Both the position numbers and the translations under genes were made by a program. DNA of 64,000 bases from NCBI RefSeq assembly GCF_024054175.1, contig NZ_JAMXLA010000001.1, positions 2,941,342 through 3,005,341 on the forward strand, in the 5' to 3' direction. The notes beneath the pieces are model-generated. The model made no database searches and was not told where the DNA came from. It worked only from the letters and a program-made list of their open reading frames with translations. This DNA comes from Flavobacterium sp. NRK1 (lineage in GTDB: Bacteria > Bacteroidota > Bacteroidia > Flavobacteriales > Flavobacteriaceae). This document shows, piece by piece, positions 1-8,660 of this stretch (position 1 is the first letter of the stretch; each line of letters begins with the position of its first letter).

Positions 1-258
1 GTAATCCTCTGCAGTACGCCTGATAGTTGCATCAAGGCCATCCTTTTTTTTCTTATTAGTGTCGTTTAAGGTAATTTTAACTTCTTTGGCAATAGGTATA
101 GTATCGTTAGGATTTTTGTTAGCTGCGTTTAGTGTATCTTTCTGTTTTTCAGCAGATATTGGCCTTGTCTTGGAAGTTATTTCCTGTGCCGAAAGTTTCA
201 AGCTTCCCGCTGTTAGGAAAATTGATAATAAAACGATATGAAATAAGTTTGTACGCAA
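1..258 (-). CDS. lptD: LptD/OstA-family LPS assembly protein, N-terminal fragment
   Basis: Only about 86 codons are inside the window; the gene runs off the left edge. The product starts with a hydrophobic signal peptide (LRTNLFHIVLLSIFL) ending near SAQE, followed by a polar Thr/Lys/Asp-rich stretch and then LDATIRRTAEDY. I recognise this as the beginning of the Bacteroidetes LptD-type outer-membrane beta-barrel that inserts lipopolysaccharide. No ATG occurs in frame between the upstream stop near 333 and the signal peptide, so TTG at 258 is the likely start. A -7-like box TAAGTTTG on this strand (306-313) lies about 48 nt upstream and agrees with that. The gene is divergent from the amidase gene. 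The family call rests on a short N-terminus plus context. Confidence 0.6.
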   Translation of the reverse strand, partial: MRTNLFHIVLLSIFLTAGSLKLSAQEITSKTRPISAEKQKDTLNAANKNPNDTIPIAKEVKITLNDTNKKKKDGLDATIRRTAEDY

Positions 259-380
259 CGGTTTTAATACTATTTTTGTAAAAATGTGGCTTATTTTAAA
301 AGTGTCAAACTTACAATATTTTTGGCAAAATTAACCACTAAATGTAATTATAACACACGCAGCATAATATCAATATTACA

Positions 381-1511
381 ATGACAGGGAACATGAATCT
401 AAAACTGGTTTTTTTTACATTTATTGCGTTTTGTGCAGCCTCGTTTGGGCAGGATAATTCGAAATTTAAAGTAGTTCTCGATGCAGGTCACGGGGGCAAG
501 GATTATGGTGCTATTTATCATGGTTTTATAGAAAAGAATATTGCACTGAACGTGGCTCTTAAGGTCGGGAAGATTCTTGAAAAAGATAATTCAGTAGATG
601 TTATTTTTACAAGAAAAACTGATGTTTTTATTGAGCTTGATGAAAGGCCGAATATAGCTAACAGGGCTAAGGCAAATGTTTTTGTGTCAATACACTGCAA
701 CGGTGAAACAAAAAAAACAGCTTTTGGTACAGAAACATTTATTATAGGTGCTACTAAAAGTGCTTCTAACTTAGAGGTGGCAAAAACAGAGAATAATGTT
801 ATACATCTTGAAAAAGATAAAGTGAAATATGATGGATTTGATCCTGATTCACCCGAATCTATAATAGGTATTGCAATTCAGCAGGAAGCATACAGAGATC
901 AGAGTATAGATCTGGCAAGCAGGGTGGAGGAAATTTTTACAGATGAAGTAAAGAGGAAGAAAAGAGGCGTAAAACAGGCTCCTTTCTGGGTACTCCATAA
1001 AACTGCAATGCCAAGTATTCTTATAGAGCTTGGTTTCCTTTCTTATAAACCTGAAGGAGACTATCTAAACTCTGATGCCGGTCAGGATGAATTGGCAAAA
1101 GCTATTGCTAAAGCAATTTTAGGATATAAAAAAGAATATTTTATTCCTATCGGAAGTACTGTAAACTATAAAGAACCTGAAGTAACAAAGGATACTAAAA
1201 ATAAAACGGAAGAAAAAACTACTGTTGCAGCTACATCTTCTTCTGCGTCTTCAAAAGGGGTTGTTTTTAAAGTTCAGATAGCTGCAAGCGGAAAGTCACT
1301 TGAGCTTGTTCCTTCTAACTTCAAAGGTCTTAAAAATCTTTCTAAAGATGATTCAACTTCTGTTATTAAGTACTATTATGGGCAAACAGATGATTATGAA
1401 GAAGCTAAACAATTATTAGCTGAAGCCAGGGATAAAGGGTTTCCAACGGCATTTATAGTTCCGTTTAAAGACGGAAAAAGAATAAAAATTGAGGAAGCTT
1501 TAAAAAAATAA
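381..1511 (+). CDS. N-acetylmuramoyl-L-alanine amidase (Amidase_3) with C-terminal SPOR-like domain
   Basis: Zn-dependent amidase that cleaves the lactyl-amide bond between MurNAc and the stem peptide in the periplasm, used in cell separation and wall turnover. Signal peptide at residues 1-23 (ends SFGQ). Catalytic domain roughly 29-250: DAGHGG (His37), a zinc-binding Glu in IEKN near residue 51, VSIHCNG, and the terminal Glu of SILIELGFLS. A Lys/Thr/Ser-rich linker follows, then about 80 residues (VFKVQIAAS to the end) that look like a SPOR-type peptidoglycan-binding domain with a VQIA strand and a GFPTAFIV strand. ATG at 393 (MNLKL) is an equally good start, giving a more usual signal peptide. 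Followed at 56 nt by the MCE gene. Confidence 0.9.
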   Translation: MTGNMNLKLVFFTFIAFCAASFGQDNSKFKVVLDAGHGGKDYGAIYHGFIEKNIALNVALKVGKILEKDNSVDVIFTRKTDVFIELDERPNIANRAKANVFVSIHCNGETKKTAFGTETFIIGATKSASNLEVAKTENNVIHLEKDKVKYDGFDPDSPESIIGIAIQQEAYRDQSIDLASRVEEIFTDEVKRKKRGVKQAPFWVLHKTAMPSILIELGFLSYKPEGDYLNSDAGQDELAKAIAKAILGYKKEYFIPIGSTVNYKEPEVTKDTKNKTEEKTTVAATSSSASSKGVVFKVQIAASGKSLELVPSNFKGLKNLSKDDSTSVIKYYYGQTDDYEEAKQLLAEARDKGFPTAFIVPFKDGKRIKIEEALKK

Positions 1512-1562
1512 ATGTCATTAAACCTTTAGAGTAATATTCACATTTTTGTAAAATTATTGTCC

Positions 1563-1570
1563 TACATTTG
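1563..1570 (+). promoter_or_regulatory. -7 promoter box TACATTTG upstream of the MCE gene
   Basis: TACATTTG matches the Bacteroidetes -7 consensus TAnnTTTG. A TTTG at 1545-1548 is the nearest -33-like element, but the 14-nt spacing is short compared with the usual 17-23. The box overlaps the first TTG of the downstream reading frame, which argues for translation starting at the next TTG (1589). Confidence 0.4.
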
Positions 1571-1588
1571 TTAAAAAATTATTCCATT

Positions 1589-2545
1589 TTGAAAGTATCA
1601 AGAGAAGTTAAAACCGCAGTATTAGTTATAGGATCTATATTATTGTTTATATGGGGATATTACTTTTTAAGGGGTAGGGACCTGTTTAACTCTTACAAAA
1701 CATATTATGTGATTTACCAGGATGTGGAAGGTCTTTCTCCTTCAGCGCCTGTGACACTTAACGGACTTGTTGTAGGGAAGGTTACAGGTATTAAGTTTAA
1801 AGACTATGAAACAGGTGAATTAGAAATAGAAATGCAGGTGAAAACTGATTTTCCAATTTCTAAAACCAGCCATGCTACATTATATGAACCTGGTTTACTT
1901 GGCGGAAAGCAGATAGCTATAATTCCAAATACCAAAGATCATACTGAAGCAGTGGACGGCGATTATTTAATTAGCGGTTTAAAACCGGGTATGCTTTCAG
2001 TAGTAGGAGAAAAACTTTCTCCCCTGCAGACAAAAGTTGAAGCTACAGTAGTTACAGCTGACAGTCTTCTTCACAGCCTGCATAATGTTTTTGATGTTAA
2101 AACACAGGAGAACCTTCGCATAGCTATTGCGGAAATGAGTCATACTATGGAGCAGTTTGATAAAACAGCCCAATCATTAAATGGTGTGGTATCGGGCAAT
2201 AAAGCAAATATTGACGCTTCAATGCAAAATCTTAGCAGGACAACGGGCAATCTGGCAAAAATATCAGATTCACTTGAACAGGCTAATATCGGGCAAATGG
2301 TTAAAAACCTTGAAAAAACGCTTGGTAAAGTTGATGCATTAATGAATGATGTTCAGCAGGGTAAAGGTACATTGGGTAAATTGATGACAGATGAAGCAAT
2401 GTATAAAAACTTAACTGATGCCTCAAATGAATTAAAAGAGCTTTTGGCTGATTTTAAAAATAATCCTAAACGTTATGTTCATTTTTCAGTATTTGGAAGA
2501 AAATCAACTCCTTATACAGAAGAGGTCAAAATTGAAAAAAAATAG
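1589..2545 (+). CDS. MlaD/MCE-family membrane-anchored lipid transport protein
   Basis: Periplasmic substrate-binding subunit of an Mla-type ABC system that moves phospholipid between the two membranes. One N-terminal membrane segment (VLVIGSILLFIWGYYF) is followed by an MCE domain (DVEGLSPSAPVTLNGLVVGKV) and a long helical C-terminal region with repeated heptad-like spacing, as usual for flavobacterial MlaD proteins. The start is a TTG: 1568 is also possible, but the family normally begins MK(V/L)SREVKTA, which fits TTG 1589, and the -7 box at 1563-1570 would leave 1568 untranscribed. Length 319 aa is normal. No MlaE/MlaF genes are next to it. Confidence 0.85.
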   Translation: MKVSREVKTAVLVIGSILLFIWGYYFLRGRDLFNSYKTYYVIYQDVEGLSPSAPVTLNGLVVGKVTGIKFKDYETGELEIEMQVKTDFPISKTSHATLYEPGLLGGKQIAIIPNTKDHTEAVDGDYLISGLKPGMLSVVGEKLSPLQTKVEATVVTADSLLHSLHNVFDVKTQENLRIAIAEMSHTMEQFDKTAQSLNGVVSGNKANIDASMQNLSRTTGNLAKISDSLEQANIGQMVKNLEKTLGKVDALMNDVQQGKGTLGKLMTDEAMYKNLTDASNELKELLADFKNNPKRYVHFSVFGRKSTPYTEEVKIEKK

Positions 2546-2578
2546 GATTGAAGTTATTAGCTTAATCACCTTTATTAT

Positions 2579-3910
2579 ATGAGTTATTTAGATAATATCC
2601 TTTTTGTTGTAGTGCTTGCGTTGGGTTTTGGCTATTTTGCGTTCAACGTTAAAAAGCTGATACGCAATATTAAATTAGGCCATGATATTGACCGCTATGA
2701 TAATCCCGGCGAAAGATGGGCTAACATGGCTATGATAGCTTTAGGGCAGTCAAAAATGGTTAAAAGACCTGTTGCAGGAATATTACATATTATTGTATAT
2801 GTGGGTTTTATTATAATTAATGTTGAACTTCTTGAAATTATTATAGACGGTATTGTCGGTACTCATAGGCTTTTCTCATTTATGGGAGGTTTTTATAATT
2901 TCCTGATAGGCTTTTTTGAAGTTCTGGCTTTTGGGGTAATAGTTGCTGTAGTAATTTTCTGGATACGAAGAAATATAATAAAACTGAAAAGGTTTATTCA
3001 TAATGACCTTAAAGGCTGGCCTAAAGATGATGCTAATTATATTTTATATTTTGAAACGGTATTAATGATACTGTTCCTTACAATGAATGCTGCCGACGGG
3101 CATTTACAATCGGTAGGGGCACATCATTATATACAGGCCGGGTCTTTCCCTGTTTCAGGATTTGTCTCTCCGGTTTTTAACGGAATGCCTGAAAGTACCG
3201 TTATAATTATAGAAAGGACTGCATGGTGGCTGCATATTATCGGGATAATGGTGTTTATGAATTATTTATATTTTTCGAAACATCTTCATATTTTATTAGC
3301 CTTTCCAAATACTTATTTTGCTAACCTTAAACCTAAAGGTAAATTTGCAAATCTTGAATCTGTTACCAATGAGGTTAAGCTTATGATGGATCCGAATGCT
3401 GATCCTTTTGCTGCTGTACCTGCAGGAAATGAAGGAGATATGCCGGCAAAATTTGGAGCAAGTGATGTTCAGGATCTTAACTGGGTACAGTTAATGAATG
3501 CCTATACCTGTACAGAATGCGGAAGATGTACAGCTTCGTGCCCTGCAAATATTACAGGTAAAAAGCTTTCTCCTCGTAAAATTATGATGGATACCCGTGA
3601 CAGACTTGAAGAAGTGGGTAGAAATATTGATAAAAATAAAGGAACATTTGTTGATGATGGCAAATCGTTGCTTAACGATTACATTACGCCGGAAGAATTA
3701 TGGGCTTGTACTACCTGCAACGGTTGTGTAGAAGCATGTCCTGTTAATATAGACCCTCTTTCTATAATAATGGATATGCGAAGGTACCTTGTTATGGAGC
3801 AGAGCGCTGCACCTGTTGAACTTAACGGGATGATGACAAATATTGAGAATAATGGAGCTCCGTGGCAATACAGCCAGATGGACAGGTTAAACTGGAAAGA
3901 CGAAGCATAA
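2579..3910 (+). CDS. Membrane (Fe-S)-binding reductase subunit, HdrD/GlpC-like
   Basis: Electron-transfer protein. Residues 1-230 hold about five membrane segments resembling a cytochrome b/NarI-type domain with several His residues (HIIVYVG, GAHHY, WWLHIIG). The C-terminal half is a dicluster ferredoxin domain with two CxxCxxCxxxCP motifs, CTECGRCTASCP and CTTCNGCVEACP, which should bind two [4Fe-4S] clusters. The CCG-domain partner (4360-5160) is two genes downstream, so together they look like a split heterodisulfide-reductase or lactate-utilisation type enzyme passing electrons to or from the quinone pool. The natural donor cannot be read from sequence. The stop codon overlaps the next start by one base (TAATG). 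Confidence 0.8.
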   Translation: MSYLDNILFVVVLALGFGYFAFNVKKLIRNIKLGHDIDRYDNPGERWANMAMIALGQSKMVKRPVAGILHIIVYVGFIIINVELLEIIIDGIVGTHRLFSFMGGFYNFLIGFFEVLAFGVIVAVVIFWIRRNIIKLKRFIHNDLKGWPKDDANYILYFETVLMILFLTMNAADGHLQSVGAHHYIQAGSFPVSGFVSPVFNGMPESTVIIIERTAWWLHIIGIMVFMNYLYFSKHLHILLAFPNTYFANLKPKGKFANLESVTNEVKLMMDPNADPFAAVPAGNEGDMPAKFGASDVQDLNWVQLMNAYTCTECGRCTASCPANITGKKLSPRKIMMDTRDRLEEVGRNIDKNKGTFVDDGKSLLNDYITPEELWACTTCNGCVEACPVNIDPLSIIMDMRRYLVMEQSAAPVELNGMMTNIENNGAPWQYSQMDRLNWKDEA

Positions 3911-4356
3911 TGAGCACTGAAGACATAGACAAAAATTTACAGCCGATCACTGAAAACGGGGAACATTTAAGCCCGATACTTCCTGAAGGTATTAAAAATT
4001 ATCTTATAGATATTGATGGTACCATTTGTGATGATATACCAAATGAGGAACCGGAAAGGATGGTAACTGCGGCTGTATATCCTGATGCACTTGAAACGCT
4101 AAACCGATGGTATGATGAAGGCCATATTATTTTCTTTTTTACTTCCCGTACGGAAGCGCATAGAGAAATTACTGAAAACTGGCTTAAAAAACATGGCTTT
4201 AAATATCATGGTATGCTTATGGGCAAACCGAGAGGTGGTAATTATCACTGGATAGATAATCACCTTGTGAAAGCAACACGATATAGAGGTAAATTTACAG
4301 ACCTTATTGATAAAGAAGTTACAATTCAGGTCTTTGACGACGGTAAGCACGAATAA
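3910..4356 (+). CDS. Small HAD-superfamily phosphatase-like protein
   Basis: 148-residue protein whose core IKNYLIDIDGTICDD matches HAD motif I (DxDGT), followed by FFTSRTEAHRE (motif II, Thr/Ser) and HWIDNHL as a possible late acidic region. It has no large cap domain, so it is a minimal HAD fold that could act on a small phosphorylated metabolite. In flavobacteria this family is often mislabelled as phosphoheptose isomerase; nothing here resembles an SIS-domain isomerase. ATG at 3910 is chosen because it overlaps the upstream stop (TAATG) and gives translational coupling. An ATG at 3862 exists but lies inside the upstream gene. The gene sits between the two parts of the Fe-S reductase. Confidence 0.7.
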   Translation: MSTEDIDKNLQPITENGEHLSPILPEGIKNYLIDIDGTICDDIPNEEPERMVTAAVYPDALETLNRWYDEGHIIFFFTSRTEAHREITENWLKKHGFKYHGMLMGKPRGGNYHWIDNHLVKATRYRGKFTDLIDKEVTIQVFDDGKHE

Positions 4357-4359
4357 TTA

Positions 4360-5160
4360 ATGATTATGACTGAGGAAAATTTTACAGTTCCGACAATGGC
4401 CGATATGATGGCCTCCGGCAAGCAGCCTGAAGTTTTATTTTGGGTTGGCTGTTCTGGTAGTTTTGATGACCGGGCAAAAAAAATTACAAAAGCCTTTGTT
4501 AAGATACTTAACAGGGCAAATGTATCTTTTGCAGTTTTAGGAACAGAAGAAAGCTGTACCGGAGATCCGGCAAAAAGGGCGGGTAATGAATTTTTGTTTC
4601 AGATGCAGGCAATGACAAATATAGAAGTGTTAAACGCTTATGACGTAAAGAAAATTGTTACTGCATGTCCGCATTGTTTTAATACCATAAAGAATGAATA
4701 TCCTGAGTTAGGGGGCAACTACGAGGTTGTTCATCATACACAATTTTTAAAATCGTTGCTTGATGATGGCAGGCTTACTATTGAAGGAGGTCAGTTTAAA
4801 GGTAAAAAAATAACATTTCATGATCCATGTTATTTAGGACGTGCCAATAATATCTATGAAGCTCCGCGTGATCTTATGGAAAAGCTGGATGCCGAATTGG
4901 TAGAAATGAAACGTTCTAAACGTAATGGCTTATGCTGTGGTGCCGGTGGCGCCCAAATGTTTAAAGAACCCGAAAAAGGAAACAAAGATGTAAATGTTGA
5001 AAGAACTGAAGATGCTCTTGAAACACAACCGGAAATTATTGCTGCAGGATGTCCTTTCTGCAATACGATGCTTACCGATGGTGTGAAGGCTAAAAACAGG
5101 GAACACGACATTAAAGTAATGGATGTGGCAGAATTAATTGCCAATGCGAAGGATTTATAA
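4360..5160 (+). CDS. CCG-domain (heterodisulfide reductase B-like) protein
   Basis: Cysteine-rich protein of the HdrB/LutA/GlpC CCG family. Visible motifs: WVGCSGSFD near the N-terminus, ACPHC, DPCYLGR, then CCGAGG (NGLCCGAGGAQMF) and AAGCPFC. Paired CCG motifs usually ligate a non-cubane [4Fe-4S] cluster at which a disulfide or hydroxy-acid is handled. No membrane segment, so it probably docks on the membrane Fe-S subunit encoded at 2579-3910. Possible starts are ATG 4360 or 4366; the gene follows the HAD gene after 3 nt, indicating one operon. Confidence 0.85.
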   Translation: MIMTEENFTVPTMADMMASGKQPEVLFWVGCSGSFDDRAKKITKAFVKILNRANVSFAVLGTEESCTGDPAKRAGNEFLFQMQAMTNIEVLNAYDVKKIVTACPHCFNTIKNEYPELGGNYEVVHHTQFLKSLLDDGRLTIEGGQFKGKKITFHDPCYLGRANNIYEAPRDLMEKLDAELVEMKRSKRNGLCCGAGGAQMFKEPEKGNKDVNVERTEDALETQPEIIAAGCPFCNTMLTDGVKAKNREHDIKVMDVAELIANAKDL

Positions 5161-5171
5161 CAATAACAATT

Positions 5172-5654
5172 ATGTACGTTCCGTTTGAAACACTACCTGA
5201 AGAATCCAGAATTTGGATTTATCAGTCTAACAGGAAATTTTCTGACGAGGAAGTTGCCGAAATAGAAGGATCACTTAAAAATTTTCTTGAAAACTGGGCT
5301 GCACATGGTGCAGGCCTTGAAGCTTCTTACCAAATTAAATATAACAGATTTATAATTTTAGCTATAAATCAAAGCATACAGGCAGCTACAGGTTGTTCTA
5401 TAGATGCCTCTGTTCAGTTTATACAGGCACTTGAGCAAAAGTATAATGTTGATTTGCTTGATAAAATGAATGTTACTTTTAAATTAGGAGAACATATTGC
5501 ATATAAGCCTCTTATATATTTTAAAAAGATGGCAAAAGAAAAGGCAGTTTCGGCAAATACAATAGTATTTAATAATTTAGTTAATACAGTAGGGGAATGG
5601 CAGGATTATTGGGAAGTACCTGCTGGAGAAAGCTGGCATAGCCGTTTCTTTTAA
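5172..5654 (+). CDS. Conserved hypothetical protein of the Fe-S reductase operon
   Basis: 160-residue soluble protein, no signal peptide and no membrane segment. It begins MYVPFETLPEESRIWIYQ and ends GESWHSRFF. Homologues in flavobacteria are often named ABC transporter ATPase, but there is no Walker A, Walker B or ABC signature, so that name is not supported. It starts 11 nt after the CCG-domain gene and probably belongs to the same transcript, which ends at the hairpin 5683-5712. A role in assembly or regulation of the Fe-S complex is only a guess from context. Confidence 0.65.
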   Translation: MYVPFETLPEESRIWIYQSNRKFSDEEVAEIEGSLKNFLENWAAHGAGLEASYQIKYNRFIILAINQSIQAATGCSIDASVQFIQALEQKYNVDLLDKMNVTFKLGEHIAYKPLIYFKKMAKEKAVSANTIVFNNLVNTVGEWQDYWEVPAGESWHSRFF

Positions 5655-5682
5655 ACAATACCTACAGTAACAAAAATATAGG

Positions 5683-5712
5683 AATCATCATTAGCAACTG
5701 GTAATGATGATT
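5683..5712 (+). terminator. Hairpin ending the Fe-S reductase operon
   Basis: Eleven-base perfect inverted repeat AATCATCATTA/TAATGATGATT with an 8-nt loop, followed by TGTTATTT. The trailing T-run is weak, so this may be a poor terminator or an RNA-stabilising stem. Confidence 0.45.
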
Positions 5713-5738
5713 TGTTATTTAAAAAAATATAATTTTTA

Positions 5739-8648
5739 ATGAGGTCTTTTATAATAATTTTCCTGTTATCCATTCAGTTGGTTTCGGCCCAGAAAGCGAG
5801 GGTTTTTAATGATTTTGATTCGGAAACCGAAAGAAAATGGGTTGACAGTATTTATAACAGGCTTTCATTTGAAGAAAGGGTAGGGCAGCTATTTATGGTA
5901 GCGGCATATTCTAATAAAGACTCCACCCATATTAAAGGCATTGATAAACTAATAACCGATTACAAGATCGGAGGGCTTATTTTTTTTCAGGGCGGGCCTG
6001 ACAGGCAGGCAAAACTTACAAACCGTTATCAGGCACAGTCTAAAGTGCCTTTATTTATCGGTATAGATGCGGAATGGGGATTAAGCATGCGACTGGATTC
6101 TACTTATCGTTATCCCTGGAATATGACACTGGGTGCTGTACAGGATATGAAACTTATTGAAAAAATGGGCCAGCAAATGGCTATTCAGGCAAAGAGAATG
6201 GGTATCCATTTTAATTTTGCACCTGTACTTGATATAAATACTAATCCTCTTAACCCTATTATTGGCAACCGTTCTTTTGGTGAGGACAAGTTTAAAGTAA
6301 CTGAGAGGGCATTAGCTCTTATGAAAGGTATTCAAAGCCAGGGAGTATTTGCTACAGGTAAACATTTTCCCGGTCATGGAGATACCGCAGCCGATTCCCA
6401 TCATTCATTGCCTTTTCTCCCTTTTAGCAAAGAAAGGCTTAATGATGTTGAATTTTATCCCTATAAAAAATTATTTACGGAAGGCCTGTCAAGTATAATG
6501 GTTGCGCACCTTAATGTGCCCAGTATAGAACCAATGCCTAACTATCCTACATCGCTGTCGTATAATGTTATTACCAATATTGTGCAGGGTGAGCTTGGAT
6601 TTAAAGGACTTATTTTTACTGATGCTTTAAATATGAAGGGGGCAAGCAGTTATATGCAGCCCGGAGATATAGATCTGGAAGCATTTTTAGCCGGTAACGA
6701 TGTACTGCTTTTTACAGAGAATGTTCCTGTTGCCATAGAAAAATTTAGACAGGCTTATATAGACAGTGTTTTATCTGAGGCCCGATTACAATATTCTGTA
6801 AAGAAAATACTAGCTTATAAATATAAAGGCGGACTTAATCATTATAAACCTATTGACCTTCAAAATCTTTATAATGACCTTAATGGGCACGAATATGATG
6901 ATTTAAATTATCAGTTATATGAAAATGCGGTTACTGTTCTTAAAAATGAACAGGAAACAGTGCCGGTTATGCGACTTGAAAACGAGAAAATAGCATATGT
7001 AAAGCTTGGCGACGATGATGGCTCCGATTATTTAAATACTCTTCAGAAGTATGCAGATGTTACAGAGGTAGAGGCTGACAGCCTTCATTTGCTTACTGAA
7101 AAACTAAAAGATTATTCAACAGTTATTATTGGTTATCATAAAGCTGATGGTGCATGGAAAAAACATGATCCTTCACCAAAAGAACTCATATGGCTTGACA
7201 CTATTGCTAAAAATAAAAAAGTAATATACACCCATTTTGCAAAGCCTTATTCGATGATTCCTATTAAAAGTTTTAATAATATTAAAACAGTAATATTAGC
7301 TTATCAGAATAATGCTATAGCAGAAACTGTTGCTGCAGAAATTGTTTTCGGGGCTATCGGTTCTAAAGGTAAATCGCCTGTAACAATAGGCAGTGCATTT
7401 AAACTTAATGATGGACTGAATACTAAAACAACTAACAGGCTAGGTTTCACCACTCCTGAAAATGTTGCCATGAGTTCAGCAAAGCTGTCTAAGATCGATA
7501 TGATAGCCCAACGTGCTATTAATGAAAAAATGACACCCGGTCTCCAGGTATTGGTAGCGCGGAAAGGCAAAGTTATATATCAGAAATCTTTTGGGTATCA
7601 TACTTACGATAATGATATGAAAGTGAAAAATTCTGATATTTATGATGTAGCTTCCTTAACAAAAGTACTTTCTACACTGCCTAATATTATGCAGCTTTAT
7701 GATAAAGGAAAATTATCCTTAGATGAGAAGCTGGGGGATATGCTGCCTGTGTTTGCTAATACCGATAAGAAAAATATAACCTTGAAAGATATGTTGCTAC
7801 ATCAGGCAAGGTTTCAGGCGTGGATACCTTTTTATCAGGAAACACTTGACAGCAATAAAATGCCGGATTCTTTACTTTATAAAAAGACCTACAGTGCTGA
7901 ATTTCCAAATCAGGTTGCCGAAAACCTGTTTCTTATAAAAGGTTATGAAGACACAATTGTAAAACGTATAGCAGAAAGTAAATTACTTAAAAAGAAACAG
8001 TATAAGTATAGCGATTTCACATTTATCCTTCTCAAAGAATACCTTGAAAAAGTAAGCGGAAAGCCTTTGGATAAATTAAGTGATGAAGCTTTTTATAAAC
8101 CATTGGGTGCTGCTTTTACATCTTACAATCCATTACGTAAGTGGGATATGAGTATGATACCACCTACAGAAATAGATAATTATTTCCGTTATCAGGTAAT
8201 TCAGGGATATGTGCACGATATGGCTGCTGCTATGGAAGATGGAGTTGCCGGCCATGCAGGATTGTTTTCTAATGCTATGGATGTTGCCAAGATCATGCAG
8301 ATGTATCTTCAGAAGGGTAATTACGGAGGAAAACAGTATTTCTCTGCCAAAACTTTTGATACTTTTAATACTTGTTATGCTTGCAAAGAAGGGAACAGGC
8401 GCGGTTTAGGATTTGATAAGCCTCAAATTGAGAAGCTGGGGCCTACTTGTAACTGCGTTTCAAAATCCAGTTTTGGGCATACCGGTTTTACTGGTACTAT
8501 GACATGGGTTGATCCTGAAACAGAAATTGTATATGTATTCCTTTCTAACCGTACATATCCGGAAGCGACAGAAAACAGGCTTTCTAAAGAAAATATCAGA
8601 GAGGATATTCAGCAAGCTATTCAGGATGCTATAATAGATAATCAGTAA
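5739..8648 (+). CDS. GH3 beta-N-acetylhexosaminidase fused to serine beta-lactamase-like domain
   Basis: Two-enzyme fusion of 969 aa, secreted (signal peptide ending VSAQK). Residues 25-380 form a GH3 TIM barrel: KHFPGHGDTAADSHHS (Lys208 region, the NagZ-type His/Asp loop) and FTDALNM (nucleophile Asp295). A GH3-C-like alpha/beta segment follows to about 560. Residues 590-969 are a beta-lactamase/penicillin-binding-protein-like hydrolase with SLTK (Ser639, Lys642), YSDF as the YxN-type motif, and HTGFTGT near the C-terminus as the KTG-type box. The expected role is peptidoglycan fragment hydrolysis or recycling, with glycosidase and peptidase/esterase activities on one chain. Followed after 12 nt by the DUF1801 gene. 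Confidence 0.88.
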   Translation: MRSFIIIFLLSIQLVSAQKARVFNDFDSETERKWVDSIYNRLSFEERVGQLFMVAAYSNKDSTHIKGIDKLITDYKIGGLIFFQGGPDRQAKLTNRYQAQSKVPLFIGIDAEWGLSMRLDSTYRYPWNMTLGAVQDMKLIEKMGQQMAIQAKRMGIHFNFAPVLDINTNPLNPIIGNRSFGEDKFKVTERALALMKGIQSQGVFATGKHFPGHGDTAADSHHSLPFLPFSKERLNDVEFYPYKKLFTEGLSSIMVAHLNVPSIEPMPNYPTSLSYNVITNIVQGELGFKGLIFTDALNMKGASSYMQPGDIDLEAFLAGNDVLLFTENVPVAIEKFRQAYIDSVLSEARLQYSVKKILAYKYKGGLNHYKPIDLQNLYNDLNGHEYDDLNYQLYENAVTVLKNEQETVPVMRLENEKIAYVKLGDDDGSDYLNTLQKYADVTEVEADSLHLLTEKLKDYSTVIIGYHKADGAWKKHDPSPKELIWLDTIAKNKKVIYTHFAKPYSMIPIKSFNNIKTVILAYQNNAIAETVAAEIVFGAIGSKGKSPVTIGSAFKLNDGLNTKTTNRLGFTTPENVAMSSAKLSKIDMIAQRAINEKMTPGLQVLVARKGKVIYQKSFGYHTYDNDMKVKNSDIYDVASLTKVLSTLPNIMQLYDKGKLSLDEKLGDMLPVFANTDKKNITLKDMLLHQARFQAWIPFYQETLDSNKMPDSLLYKKTYSAEFPNQVAENLFLIKGYEDTIVKRIAESKLLKKKQYKYSDFTFILLKEYLEKVSGKPLDKLSDEAFYKPLGAAFTSYNPLRKWDMSMIPPTEIDNYFRYQVIQGYVHDMAAAMEDGVAGHAGLFSNAMDVAKIMQMYLQKGNYGGKQYFSAKTFDTFNTCYACKEGNRRGLGFDKPQIEKLGPTCNCVSKSSFGHTGFTGTMTWVDPETEIVYVFLSNRTYPEATENRLSKENIREDIQQAIQDAIIDNQ

Positions 8649-8660
8649 AAAGGTAAATTT

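Noticed and set aside
59-241. Plus-strand 60-aa reading frame at the left edge
   Set aside because: It lies antisense to the lptD-like signal peptide and linker, which reads as a natural protein with family features. The plus-strand frame shows no such sense.
3862-3909. Earlier ATG for the HAD-like gene
   Set aside because: This extension lies inside the coding end of the Fe-S subunit. ATG 3910 overlaps that stop in the typical TAATG coupling and begins just before the conserved core.
5172-5654. ABC transporter ATPase name used for this family
   Set aside because: No Walker A, Walker B or LSGGQ-like motif exists in the 160 residues.
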